Origin: 3107 sp001483205
GTDB taxonomy: Bacteria > Pseudomonadota > Alphaproteobacteria > Rhodobacterales > Rhodobacteraceae
Reading direction: 5' to 3'
NCBI GenBank assembly: GCA_964291375.2
Contig: OZ219809.1
Span: 806,001-870,000, forward strand
DNA length: 64,000 nucleotides
Position numbers and translations under genes: made by a program. Positions 8,775 through 17,375 of the stretch are shown piece after piece (position 1 is the first letter of the stretch; each line of letters opens with the position of its first letter). A model generated the notes under the pieces. It did not search any database, was not told the DNA's origin, and saw nothing but the letters and a program-made list of their open reading frames with translations.

Positions 8775-8819
8775 GGGGGTGCCGGGCGCGGCTGATATGC
8801 AGAGGTTTTCTCAACCTGA

Positions 8820-9185
8820 TCAGGCATTTGCCTCACGTATCTTATCCGCCGCGTCCCGGTCATAGGCGACGCCGTTCTGCTCCAGCAGCGTGTCCAGTTC
8901 GCCGGAAAGCGTCATCTCGGTTATGATGTCACAGCCGCCGACAAACTCGCCCTTGACATAGAGCTGCGGGATGGTTGGCCAGTCGGAATAATCCTTTATT
9001 CCCTGACGGATGGCGTCGTCAGTCAGAACGTCGATGTCCTTATAGTCCACGCCCATGAAGTTCAGCACCCCGGCCACGCGCGAAGAAAACCCGCAGCGCG
9101 GCATATCACGGGTGCCTTTCATATAGAGCACCACGTCATTGGCGCGGATGGTGTCGCTGATCCGGGTGTGTGCGTCGTCGGTCAT
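8820..9185 (-). CDS. grxD: Monothiol glutaredoxin Grx4/GrxD family
   Basis: A 121-residue monothiol glutaredoxin carrying the diagnostic CGFS active site (MPRCGFSSRVAGVLNFMGV), the GSH-binding WPTIPQLYVKGEFVGGCDII and the C-terminal GGCDI signature. In this family the protein carries a [2Fe-2S] cluster with glutathione and works with BolA in iron-sulfur trafficking. The start ATG at 9183-9185 is chosen over a longer frame because AGGAA lies 7 nt upstream. bolA lies immediately upstream on the same strand (38 bp), consistent with a functional pair. Confidence 0.95.
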   Translation of the reverse strand: MTDDAHTRISDTIRANDVVLYMKGTRDMPRCGFSSRVAGVLNFMGVDYKDIDVLTDDAIRQGIKDYSDWPTIPQLYVKGEFVGGCDIITEMTLSGELDTLLEQNGVAYDRDAADKIREANA

Positions 9186-9223
9186 CTTGCGGTTCCTTTC
9201 AATGTGCCGGGGCGGGGCGTCGG

Positions 9224-9466
9224 TCATTGCGGCGCTTTTGTCGTCAGGGCCAGGGCGTGCAGTTCACCCTCGGGGCCGTCCATTTTGCCCTTCAGCGCCG
9301 CATAAACGGCGCGCTGTTGCTGAACACGGTTCAGGCCACGGAAAGAGGCGTCGATCACCTCGGCGGCGTAGTGGTTGCCGTCCCCCGCCAGATCGGTGAT
9401 GGTGATCCGGGCGTCGGGGAAGGCCGCGCGGATGAGTTCTTCGATTTCGCGGGCGTGCATGGCCAT
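9224..9466 (-). CDS. bolA: BolA family protein
   Basis: An 80-residue BolA-type protein with the class-II KH-like fold sequence: REIEELIRAAFPDARITITD, then DGNHYAAEVIDASFRGLNRV with the conserved H, and the helix VQQQRAVYAALKGKM. BolA proteins bind monothiol glutaredoxins through a shared iron-sulfur cluster; grxD follows directly, supporting that pairing. Either of two nearby ATGs (first and third codons) could be used. It is the first gene of the leftward pair and its promoter should lie in 9467-9560, before the repeat elements. Confidence 0.93.
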   Translation of the reverse strand: MAMHAREIEELIRAAFPDARITITDLAGDGNHYAAEVIDASFRGLNRVQQQRAVYAALKGKMDGPEGELHALALTTKAPQ

Positions 9467-9570
9467 GGGCGGTGTCCTTGCCGGTCTGGTCAGAGAATCT
9501 ATGCGCAGGGGTGCGGGTGCGCAAGGGCAGAGACGGGGGGTGCCCGGAATTTCCCCTTGTAAGCGCTTTC

Positions 9571-9784
9571 AGAGACCTCTGGATAATGGCCTGAGCACTG
9601 TAAAATGACCTCTGCATAAGGGCGCATCACCAGCCAAGCCACCCGCCCGGCAGAATGCCGGGCAGCGCCCGCCCCGCCCCATGGCGGGCGCTTCGCTTCC
9701 GCCGGGCCGGGCGCTGCCCTCGCTGGTCTTATGAAAGCCATCACCCATATCTCTGCCGGACCCGGGTATCATGCAGAGGTCTTG
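9571..9784. repeat. MITE-like element 3
   Basis: Begins AGAGACCTCTGGATAATGGC and ends CATGCAGAGGTCTT (9770-9784). A second internal family end (GACCTCTGCATAAGGGCGCA) lies at about 9606-9625, suggesting one element nested in or abutting another; the pair GGCCTGAGCACTGTAAAATG in between recurs at 40584-40603. The interior contains the GC hairpin region GCGCCCGCC...GGCGGGCGC near 9667-9693. It lies in the 384-bp gap between bolA and soxG (9467-9850); the gap also holds the hairpin GCCCGGTCGTAAGACCGGGC at 9815-9834 and no gene. Confidence 0.65.
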
Positions 9785-9850
9785 CATAATGGCGCATAGA
9801 CAGCCAAACCGTCCGCCCGGTCGTAAGACCGGGCCGCGCCGCGTCACCCC

Positions 9851-10468
9851 TCAATGGGGTGGGGCGGCGCGCGCCCTCTCACCGGATGTAAGCGCTTTCA
9901 GAGCCGCAACAGCCTGCGCCGCATGACGCACATCCTCCCAAAAACTCAGCGCCGACGACGCAGCCGACAGCAACAGATAGCTGTCATCGCCGGTTCTGGT
10001 CAGGATCACCCCCAGATGCCGCATCAGGCTGCGGGCCACACTGCCGACGGGAAACTGCTCTGCCCCGGTGTCGATCATCGTCAGCCGTTCAAGCACCCGG
10101 CGGCAATCCCCCCCCGACAGCGCGATCACCGCCCAGTTGTCCGATTGCAGGGTGATATATCCGGCCCCGTCCAGGGCCGCTTCTGCCTCGCGGTCAAAGT
10201 CGATGCTCCTGTCCCCGGCCAGCAACAGGCACTGGTCGGGCGCGGTCCACAGCAGGTTCAGCGACCCGTCCGCCGAACGCACGGACCCGCCAGCGACCGG
10301 CAGGCGCAGGCCGAACGCCCTGTCCAATGCCGCCGACAGCCGGTCCCCACCCCCCTGCGGCACGGCAATCGAAACAATTTCAAAGCGTTGTTCGGCGATC
10401 TTCACGTCACCGATGGTTTCTTCCGCGCCGTTCAGCGGGCTTTGGGCTGTCAGGGTGTATTCAGGCAC
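9851..10468 (-). CDS. soxG: Sarcosine oxidase gamma subunit
   Basis: Gamma subunit of heterotetrameric sarcosine oxidase, 205 residues, a GcvT-like fold without catalytic residues. Supported by position directly after soxA and by family-like segments FEIVSIAVPQGGGDRL, SADGSLNLLWTAPDQCLLL and SLMRHLGVILTRTGDDSYLL. I choose GTG at 10466-10468: GGGGAG lies 9 nt ahead and the codon overlaps the soxA stop (10461-10463), giving translational coupling. The last dozen residues (ERARAAPPH) and the stop codon are read from sequence that matches dispersed repeat DNA (compare 16288-16316), so the natural C-terminus has been altered by repeat insertion. Confidence 0.88.
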   Translation of the reverse strand: MPEYTLTAQSPLNGAEETIGDVKIAEQRFEIVSIAVPQGGGDRLSAALDRAFGLRLPVAGGSVRSADGSLNLLWTAPDQCLLLAGDRSIDFDREAEAALDGAGYITLQSDNWAVIALSGGDCRRVLERLTMIDTGAEQFPVGSVARSLMRHLGVILTRTGDDSYLLLSAASSALSFWEDVRHAAQAVAALKALTSGERARAAPPH

Positions 10469-13413
10469 GAAGACGCTCCCCTTCCGGATCAACAAAATGG
10501 GCCGACACGATTTCCACCTCGATGTCGGTCTTGCGCAAACCGTCCCAGGCGCGCACCACCTCGCCGATGCGGTCCTCTCCGCGCGCGATAAACCCCAGTC
10601 CGACGGAATGGCCAAGCGCGGGCGACCAGGCAACCGATGTCATCCAGCCCTGATCATTTTCGGTAACCGCCTCTGCGCCCCTGGCGATGAAATGCGCGCC
10701 CGCAGTCAGCATCTGCGCCCTGTCCACGGGGCGAAACCCCATCAGGCGGGGCTGCCCCGGCGCGGTCATTTCCGGCCTGCGGGACAGGACATTGCCGATG
10801 CAGTCCTTCTTGTCCGACACCATTCGCGCCATGCCCAGCATCCGCGCGGTGGTCTGCCCGGTCAGCTCCGCCGCCACCGGATGGCCCTTTTCGATCCGCA
10901 TGATCCCCAGCGCCTCGGTCCCGTAGGGGGCAACGCCGAACGGTTCACCCGCCGCGATCAGGGCGCGGATCATGCTGTCGCCATAGCGCGCGGGCACCGC
11001 GATCTCATAGGCCAGCTCTCCCGAGAAGGAAATCCTGAACAGACGGGCGCGAATGCCGCCGCAAACGGTCAGTTCGCCGCAAGCCATATACGGAAAGGCC
11101 GCGTTTGAAATGTCATGCCCGGCATCGACGATCTTTTGCAGCAGGGCGCGGGATTCCGGCCCGGCCACGGCGAATTGCGCCCAGCCATCGGTGACAGAGA
11201 TCAGATGCACGTCCAGATGCGCCGCCAGACATTGCCGCGCAAATTCCAGCCGCTGATAGACAAGCCCCGCATTGGCGGTGGTGGTGGTCATCACGAAATG
11301 GTTTTCGCCCAGTCTTGACGTGGTGCCGTCATCATAGACAATCCCGTCCTCGCGCAGCATCAGCCCGTAGCGCACCTTACCGACCGGCAATTTGGCGAAC
11401 CCGTTTGTATAGACAAGGTTCAGGAATGCGGCGGCGTCCCGGCCCTTGATGTCGATCTTACCAAGGGTGGTGACATCGCAGATGCCGACCGCGTTGCGGG
11501 TTGTCTGTGCCTCCCGGTTTGCAGAGACGCGCCAGTCGGTTTCGCCGGGCTGCGGATACCACTGCGCGCGCAGCCACTGCCCGGCCTCGGTAAACACCGC
11601 GCCCCGGTCCCGCGCCCATTCATGGGAAGGCGTCAGGCGAACGGGCTTGAACCCCGCGCCTTTCGCGCCTGCCCCGAACGCGCCGATCGCAACCGGCACA
11701 TAAGGCGGGCGAAATGTCGTGGTGCCGGTTTCGGGGATGGTCTTGCCCGACGCCTCGGCCATCAGCGCAAGGCCGGGAAGGTTCGATGTCTTGCCCTGAT
11801 CCGTCGCCATGCCAAGGGTTGTATAGCGTTTGAGATGCTCGACAGAACGAAAGCCCTCGCGGTGGGAAAGGGTGATGTCCTTGGTGGTCACGTCGTTCTG
11901 AAGGTCAACCCAGCAGCGCCCGCGCGCGCCCTTCACCTGCCACAGCGCGGTGATGCCCGCAGGTTCGTCCGTTGCCTTTGGCACATTGGCGGCGGGGGTG
12001 GCCCGGCCCAAATCTTCGGCCACGGCGCGCCCGGCGGCATCGCCCTCTTGCAGGCAACGGGCCAGTGTCATCTGCCCGGCGGCGGCCCCTGCAACCCTCA
12101 TGCCGGGGGGCAGGGCATTGCCGGGGACAAAGGCGGCCAGATCATCCCGCCAGACCGGTTTGCCCCCCAGATGACAGGTCAGATGCAGGTTCGGGGTCCA
12201 ACCGCCTGAAACCGCAAGGCAATCGGCGCTGATCCGTTCCCCGCCGGTGGTGATGATTTCCCGCAGGCCCCCGCGCCCGCACGTCTCTGCCACGGCCTCG
12301 CCGAACAGAGTTTTGACCTCGGGGAACGGGTTGGGGGCGGTGTCGGTCCGGCTGTCGATCACCGCCGCGATCTCGATACCGTGCTCGCGCAGGTCGCGGG
12401 CGGTGCGCCACCCGTCGTCATTATTGGTAAAGACGGCGACGCGCCTGCCGGGGGTCGCGCCATAGCGGTTGACATAGGCCCGCACCGCCCCGGCCAGCAT
12501 CACCCCCGGCCGGTCATTGTTGCCGAATGCAACGGAACGTTCGGTCGCGCCCGTCGCCAGAACCGACCGCCCGGCATAGATGCGCCAAAGGGTTTGGCGC
12601 GGCGCACCGGCGGCATCGGGCAGGTGATCGGTGTTGCGCTCCAGCGCCCCGTAGATGCCGTGATCAAACACCCCATAGACGGTGGTGCGGGTCATCAGCC
12701 GGACATTGGCCATGCTTTCAAGCTCGGCCACCGCCGCCGCTGCCCAGGTCGCCCCGCCGGTCCCGGCCACCTCGCACCGCTCGGCGTTCAGGCGACCGCC
12801 CATACGAAAATCCTCATCAGCCAGGATCACCCGCACCCCCGCGCGCCCGGCAGACAGCGCCGCCTGAAGCCCTGCCGGACCCGCGCCGATAATCAGCACA
12901 TCGCAATGCAGAAAGCCCTTGTCATAGTGATCGGGATCGGCCTGCATCGACAGCCGCCCCAACCCGGCAGAGGCACGGATAATCGGCTCATATACCCGCT
13001 CCCAGAAAGATTTCGGCCACATGAAGGTCTTGTAATAGAACCCCGCCGACAGGAACCGCGCGAACAGGTCATTGACGGCCATTATATCGTATTTCAGCGA
13101 TCCGCGGTGGTTCTGGCTGCGGGCGTTCAGCCCCTCGAACAGCTCTGTCGTGGTGGCCCGCGTGTTCGGCTCCTGAGACGCGCCGGTGCGCAATTCAACC
13201 AGCGCGTTCGGCTCTTCCGGCCCGGCGGTGAAAATCCCCCGGGGGCGGTGATATTTGAACGACCGCCCGATCAGCCGCTGCCCGTTGGCGATGAGCGCCG
13301 AGGCAAGGGTGTCCCCGGCAAAGCCCTGAAACGCGCGGCCATTGAAGGTGAAACCGAGCGAGCGGCTTGTCGCGGTCAATCAGCCCGCCGGGAATGCGGT
13401 TTGTGCCGGTCAT
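10461..13413 (-). CDS. soxA: Sarcosine oxidase alpha subunit (N-terminal frameshift)
   Basis: Large subunit of heterotetrameric sarcosine oxidase, which oxidises sarcosine to glycine and transfers the methyl carbon to tetrahydrofolate. Order of domains: N-terminal 2Fe-2S-like/FAD domain (FQGFAGDTLASALIANGQ), FAD/NAD-binding domain (DVLIIGAGPAGLQAALSAGR near residue 155), and a C-terminal GcvT-like tetrahydrofolate domain. The natural start is ATG 13411-13413, which overlaps the soxD stop as ATGA and reads MTGTNRIPGGLIDRDKPL. After that the frame is broken at about 13354-13362, where a CTCG unit is present twice; removing one copy restores L-GFTFNGRAF. From a TTG at 13379 the remaining 972 codons are open. 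Confidence 0.9.
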
Positions 13414-13697
13414 GTGTCTGCCCCCCGTGCCGGTGCCCCGTCCCGCGCCATCTCCACCCCGGTGATCTCATGGGTGAGCGTGTTGCGGGTGACGATCAGC
13501 CATGACCGGTCCCCCTGCTCATGGAACCACAATTCGCGGTGCTCGCCCGCCGGGTTGTCGCGCAGGTGCAGCCAGGCGTCGAAATCCCCGGCGGCGGTTT
13601 CTGACTGCCAGTCGGGGCGCGCCAGCAGGTGCGCGTCGCCCAGATAGGTGAACTCGGCGGCGTCCCTTGGCCCCAGCAGCGGGTGATTGATGATCAT
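13410..13697 (-). CDS. soxD: Sarcosine oxidase delta subunit
   Basis: A 95-residue subunit that binds a structural zinc ion in characterised enzymes. It begins with the usual MIINHPLLGPRDAAEFTYLG and has the family pattern WLHLRDNPAGEHRELWFHEQG. It is placed between soxB (12 bp upstream) and soxA (4-bp ATGA overlap), the standard soxBDAG order. Family members usually start MLIIxCPxCGxR; here the cysteines are replaced (NHPLLGPRD), so zinc binding through those residues is doubtful in this copy. Confidence 0.9.
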   Translation of the reverse strand: MIINHPLLGPRDAAEFTYLGDAHLLARPDWQSETAAGDFDAWLHLRDNPAGEHRELWFHEQGDRSWLIVTRNTLTHEITGVEMARDGAPARGADT

Positions 13698-13709
13698 GCC
13701 GTCGCCCCC

Positions 13710-14960
13710 TTAGTGCAGGTTCGGTTGGGCGCCCTCGCCCTTTTCGTCAATCGGCGCGCCACGGGTGAACCGGTCAAGCCGGAACGCGCCCGCCACCGGA
13801 TGCGGCTGATCCGTGGCCAGCAGATGCGCATAGCAATAGCCGGAGCCGGGCGTGGCCTTGAAACCGCCATAGCACCAGCCGCCGTTGAAATAGAGGCCGT
13901 CGATATGGGTCTTGCAAATGAACGGAGAACCGTCCATCGACATGTCCATGACGCCGCCCCACATCCTCAGCAGCCTGGCCCGCCCGATCATCGGCATCAG
14001 CGCCATTGCGCCTTCGCAAACATCCTCGACAACCGGCAGATTGCCGCGCTGCGCATAGCTGTTGTAGCCGTCAAGATTGCCGCCAAAGACCAGCCCGCCC
14101 TTGTCGGACTGGCTGATATAGAGATGCCCGGCCCCGAAGGTGACCACACCGGGCAGCACCGGCTTCAGCCCCTCAGAGACAAACGCCTGAAGCACATGGC
14201 TCTCGATCGGCAGGCGCATTCCGGCCTGTGACATCAGGCGGCTTGATGACCCGGCGACACAGGCGGCGACCTTTTGTGCGCGGATCGGCCCGCGTGTGGT
14301 CTCGACGCCCCGGCAGGTGCCGCCCTCAATGTGAAAGCCGGTGACCTCGCAGTTCTGGATCAGGTCCACGCCGCGCGCATCCGCCGCACGCGCATAGCCC
14401 CAGACCACCGCGTCATGGCGCGCCGTGCCCGCCCGTGGCTGCAACAGCCCCCCGTGGATGGGAAAGCGCGCATTGTCGTAATCGAGCCACGGGCACATCC
14501 TGCGAATGCCGTCCTGATCCAGCAGCACCGCATCCGCCCCGGCCATCAGCATCGCATTGCCGCGCCGCACGGCGGCATCCCGCTGAGCGTCCGAGTGGAA
14601 CAGATTGACAATGCCGCGCTGCGACATCATCGCGTTATAATTCAGATCCTGTTCCAGCCCTTCCCACAGTTTCATCGAAAGCTCGTAAAAGGGCTGGTTG
14701 TCCGGCAACAGATAGTTAGAGCGCACGATGGTGGTGTTGCGCCCGGCATTACCGGAGCCGAGCCAGCCCTTTTCCAGCACCGCCACATTGGTGATGCCGT
14801 GGGTGCCGGCCAGATAATGGGCGGTGGCCAGACCATGCCCGCCGCCGCCGATGATGATAATGTCGTATTCCGGTTTCGGGTCCGGTTCGCGCCAGACCGG
14901 TTGCCAGCCGGTATTGCCCCGCAGGCCCTCCATGATCACCCTGAAACCGGAATAGCGCAT
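13710..14960 (-). CDS. soxB: Sarcosine oxidase beta subunit
   Basis: FAD-containing beta subunit, 416 residues, normal length. The dinucleotide-binding motif DIIIIGGGGHGLATAHYLA lies near residue 33. The segment GNAGRNTTIVRSNYLLPDN includes the residues around which FMN is covalently held in the family, and the C-terminus has FNGGWCYGGFKATPGSGY. First gene of the leftward operon soxB-soxD-soxA-soxG. The 109 bp to the divergent AraC-type regulator at 15070 should contain the promoters of both. Confidence 0.95.
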   Translation of the reverse strand: MRYSGFRVIMEGLRGNTGWQPVWREPDPKPEYDIIIIGGGGHGLATAHYLAGTHGITNVAVLEKGWLGSGNAGRNTTIVRSNYLLPDNQPFYELSMKLWEGLEQDLNYNAMMSQRGIVNLFHSDAQRDAAVRRGNAMLMAGADAVLLDQDGIRRMCPWLDYDNARFPIHGGLLQPRAGTARHDAVVWGYARAADARGVDLIQNCEVTGFHIEGGTCRGVETTRGPIRAQKVAACVAGSSSRLMSQAGMRLPIESHVLQAFVSEGLKPVLPGVVTFGAGHLYISQSDKGGLVFGGNLDGYNSYAQRGNLPVVEDVCEGAMALMPMIGRARLLRMWGGVMDMSMDGSPFICKTHIDGLYFNGGWCYGGFKATPGSGYCYAHLLATDQPHPVAGAFRLDRFTRGAPIDEKGEGAQPNLH

Positions 14961-15069
14961 CTGCCTGACCTCATCCTTTGCGGCAGGGTAGGGGGATCGG
15001 CGGCGATGGACTTTCCTGATACGGACCTGTTATTGTCTGTTCAGGTCAGGCGAGGGGGTTTTCACCGCC

Positions 15070-16101
15070 ATGCTCAGAATCGGGATCATTGCCAATCCGG
15101 GGTTTGCCCTGTTGTCCTATGCCGCGCTGACAGAATCGATGCGGGCGGCGAACCTGCTGCATGACCGGGTGTGTTTCGAGATTGCCCATATCGGGCCGGG
15201 CGACGGGCGTTCGGTCAGCTCCGGCGGCGCGCGGATCGACGGCATTCCGGTCAGCAAAGCGCCGCTTGGGTTCGACATCGTGTTTGTGGTGGCGGGGTCC
15301 AATGTGACGGCGGGGGTTGCCCCCGAAATCACCGCCTGTTTGCGGCGTCTGGACCGGCGGGGGGTGATTTTGGGCGGCGTCTCGGGCGGACCGGTGATTC
15401 TGGCGCGGGCGGGGCTGATGGCGCGGCGGCGGATGACCGTGCATTGGGACCATTTTGAAGAGCTGCGCCGGGCGGACCCTGACCTGCTGCTGGAACGGGC
15501 GCTGTATGTGGTGGATCGCGACCGGATGACCTGTGCGGGCGGGACGGCCCCGGTGGACATGATGCACGGCCTGATTGCCCGGCACTGGGGGGCGGGGCTT
15601 GCGCGCCGGGTCAGCGACTGGTTCTTGCAGGCAGACATCCGGCCCTCGGGCGGGCCGCAGCGCGCAGGCCGGGCAGAGCGATACGGCACCACCAATCCGA
15701 CGGTCCTGACAGTGATTGAGCTGATGGAGAACCATGTGTCCGATCCGATGTCGCTGAGGCAGATTGCGTCGGTGTGCGGGGTCGGCCCGCGCCAGATCAG
15801 CCGCCTGTTTCGGGCCCATCTGGGGGACAGCCCGATGCAGTTTGACCGGCGGTTGCGTCTGGGGGTGGCGCGGGAGTTGCTGCTGAAATCGACCATGCGG
15901 CTGACCGAGATCGCGCTGGCCACCGGGTTTGCAAGTTCGGCCCATTTCTCGGCCTGTTTCCGGCGGGAGTTCGGGGCGTCGCCGTCGGGCTGTCGGAAGC
16001 GGGGGGATAGGGTGTGGGGTGTTTATGCCGGGGGGGTTGGTCCGGGCGGCGGCGGCTTATCCGCGGGTAAGGTCACCACGCCCGAGCTTATCCGCGGGTA
16101 A
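15070..16101 (+). CDS. GlxA-family (DJ-1/PfpI plus AraC HTH) transcriptional regulator
   Basis: About 343 residues: an N-terminal class-I glutamine-amidotransferase-like domain (IANPGFALLSYAALTESMRA to about residue 180) and a C-terminal AraC-type DNA-binding domain with two helix-turn-helices (LRQIASVCGVGPRQISRLF and LTEIALATGFASSAHFSACF). Divergent from soxBDAG, so the likely role is sensing glycine betaine, dimethylglycine or sarcosine and activating sox, as GbdR/SouR-type regulators do; that is inference. The tail after residue ~325 (GLSAGKVTTPELIRG) and the stop codon are translated from copies of the CTTATCCGCGGGTAAG palindrome repeat, so the native C-terminus has been replaced by repeat sequence. 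Confidence 0.88.
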   Translation: MLRIGIIANPGFALLSYAALTESMRAANLLHDRVCFEIAHIGPGDGRSVSSGGARIDGIPVSKAPLGFDIVFVVAGSNVTAGVAPEITACLRRLDRRGVILGGVSGGPVILARAGLMARRRMTVHWDHFEELRRADPDLLLERALYVVDRDRMTCAGGTAPVDMMHGLIARHWGAGLARRVSDWFLQADIRPSGGPQRAGRAERYGTTNPTVLTVIELMENHVSDPMSLRQIASVCGVGPRQISRLFRAHLGDSPMQFDRRLRLGVARELLLKSTMRLTEIALATGFASSAHFSACFRREFGASPSGCRKRGDRVWGVYAGGVGPGGGGLSAGKVTTPELIRG

Positions 16102-17291
16102 GGTCACCACGCCCGCCCTTATCCGCGGGTAAGGTCACGACACCTGAGCTTACCCGTGGAAAGACCTCTGCATATTGGCGCGGCGGTGGCCAACCCGTCC
16201 GCCCGGCGGAACGCCGGGCAGCGCCCGCCATAGGGTTCCGCCCGTTCGGCCCTGAAACGGTCCACCGGACCGTTTCCGAGACGGGCCTCACCCCTCAATG
16301 GGGTGGGTGGCGCGCGCCCCCTTGCAGGCCGGGCACTGCCCTTCGGGTTGTTCGTGCATCTGTCCCGGCGAGAGGGCCGAGGCTTATCCGCGGATAAGGG
16401 CAAGACTTCTGACCTATTGGCGCGGCGGTGGCCAACCCGTCCCGCCCGGCGGCACGCCGGGCAGCGCCCGCCCCGCCCAATGGCGGGCGCTTCGCACCCG
16501 CCGGGCCGGGCGCTGCCCTCTGGATTGTTCGTGCATCTGTCCCGGCGAGAGGGCCGAGGCTTATCCGCGGATAAGGGCAGCATCGCTGACCTATTCGCAC
16601 GTCGGTGGCCAACCCGTCCCGCCCGGTCGTAAGACCGGGCAGCGCCCGCCCCGCCCAATGGCGGGCGCTGCCCTCTGGATTGTTTGCGCATTTGTTCGGG
16701 CTGGCGCGGGCCGCGGCTTATCCGCGGGTAAGGTCACGACACCCGAGCTTATCCGCGGATAAGGGCAAGACTTCTGACCTATTGGCGCGGCGGTGGCCAA
16801 CCCGTCCCGCCCGGCGGCACGCCGGGCAGCGCCCGCCCCGCCCCCTGGCGGGCGCTGCCCTTCGGATTGTTCGCGCATCTGTTCCGGGACGGGGTCGCTT
16901 ATCCGCGGATAAGGGCATCACCTTTGACCTATTGGCTTGAGCCGGGCGGAAGGTTTGCCGGGATAGAAGCGCGTCCGGCCCGGCGAGGGGGCCGCGGCTT
17001 ATCCGCGGATAAGGGCAGTACTGCTGACATATTGGCCTGGGTCGGGCGGAAGGTTTGCCGAGATAGAAGCGCGTCCGGCCCGGCGAGGGGCCGGGGCTTA
17101 TCCGCGGATAAGGGCAGTACTGCTGACATATTGGCGCGTCGGTGGCCAACCCGTCCCGCCCGGTCGCAAGACCAGGCAGCGCCCGCCCCGCCCCATGGCG
17201 GGCGCTTCGCTTCCGCCGGACCGGACGCTGACCTTCGGGCTGTTCGTGCATCTGTCCCGGTAAAGGGGGGCGTGGCTTATCCGCGGGTAAG
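16056..17291. repeat. Compound tandem repeat field: palindromes plus REP-like hairpins
   Basis: Fills the 1.27-kb gap between the convergent regulator gene and hemB; no gene is present. The palindrome CTTATCCGCGGATAAG or its GGGTA variant starts at 16056, 16087, 16118, 16383, 16560, 16717, 16748, 16898, 16998, 17097 and 17276, with a decayed copy at 16149. Between them are units of roughly 100-180 bp, each continuing GGGCA(N5-8)CTGACCTATTGGC, then TGGCCAACCCGTCC, a CCGGG hairpin (16201-16219, 16621-16640), a GCGCCCGCC/GGCGGGCGC hairpin, and TTGTTCGTGCATCTGTCCCG. Two units (16998, 17097) instead carry a shared GGAAGGTTTGCCGRGATAGA segment. A family terminal repeat AAAGACCTCTGCATA lies at 16161-16175. 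Confidence 0.85.
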
Positions 17292-17375
17292 GCTGTGCGT
17301 CCCCCGCACCGTTTCCGGGACCGGCCTCACCCCCTCAACGGGGCGGCCCCCCCCTTACCGGGCCGGGCGCAGCCT

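Noticed and set aside
13377..13379. TTG as the natural soxA start
   Set aside because: It gives an open frame but no ribosome site, and the ATG at 13413 overlaps the soxD stop and reads the expected N-terminal sequence; kept only as a fallback for the frameshifted gene.
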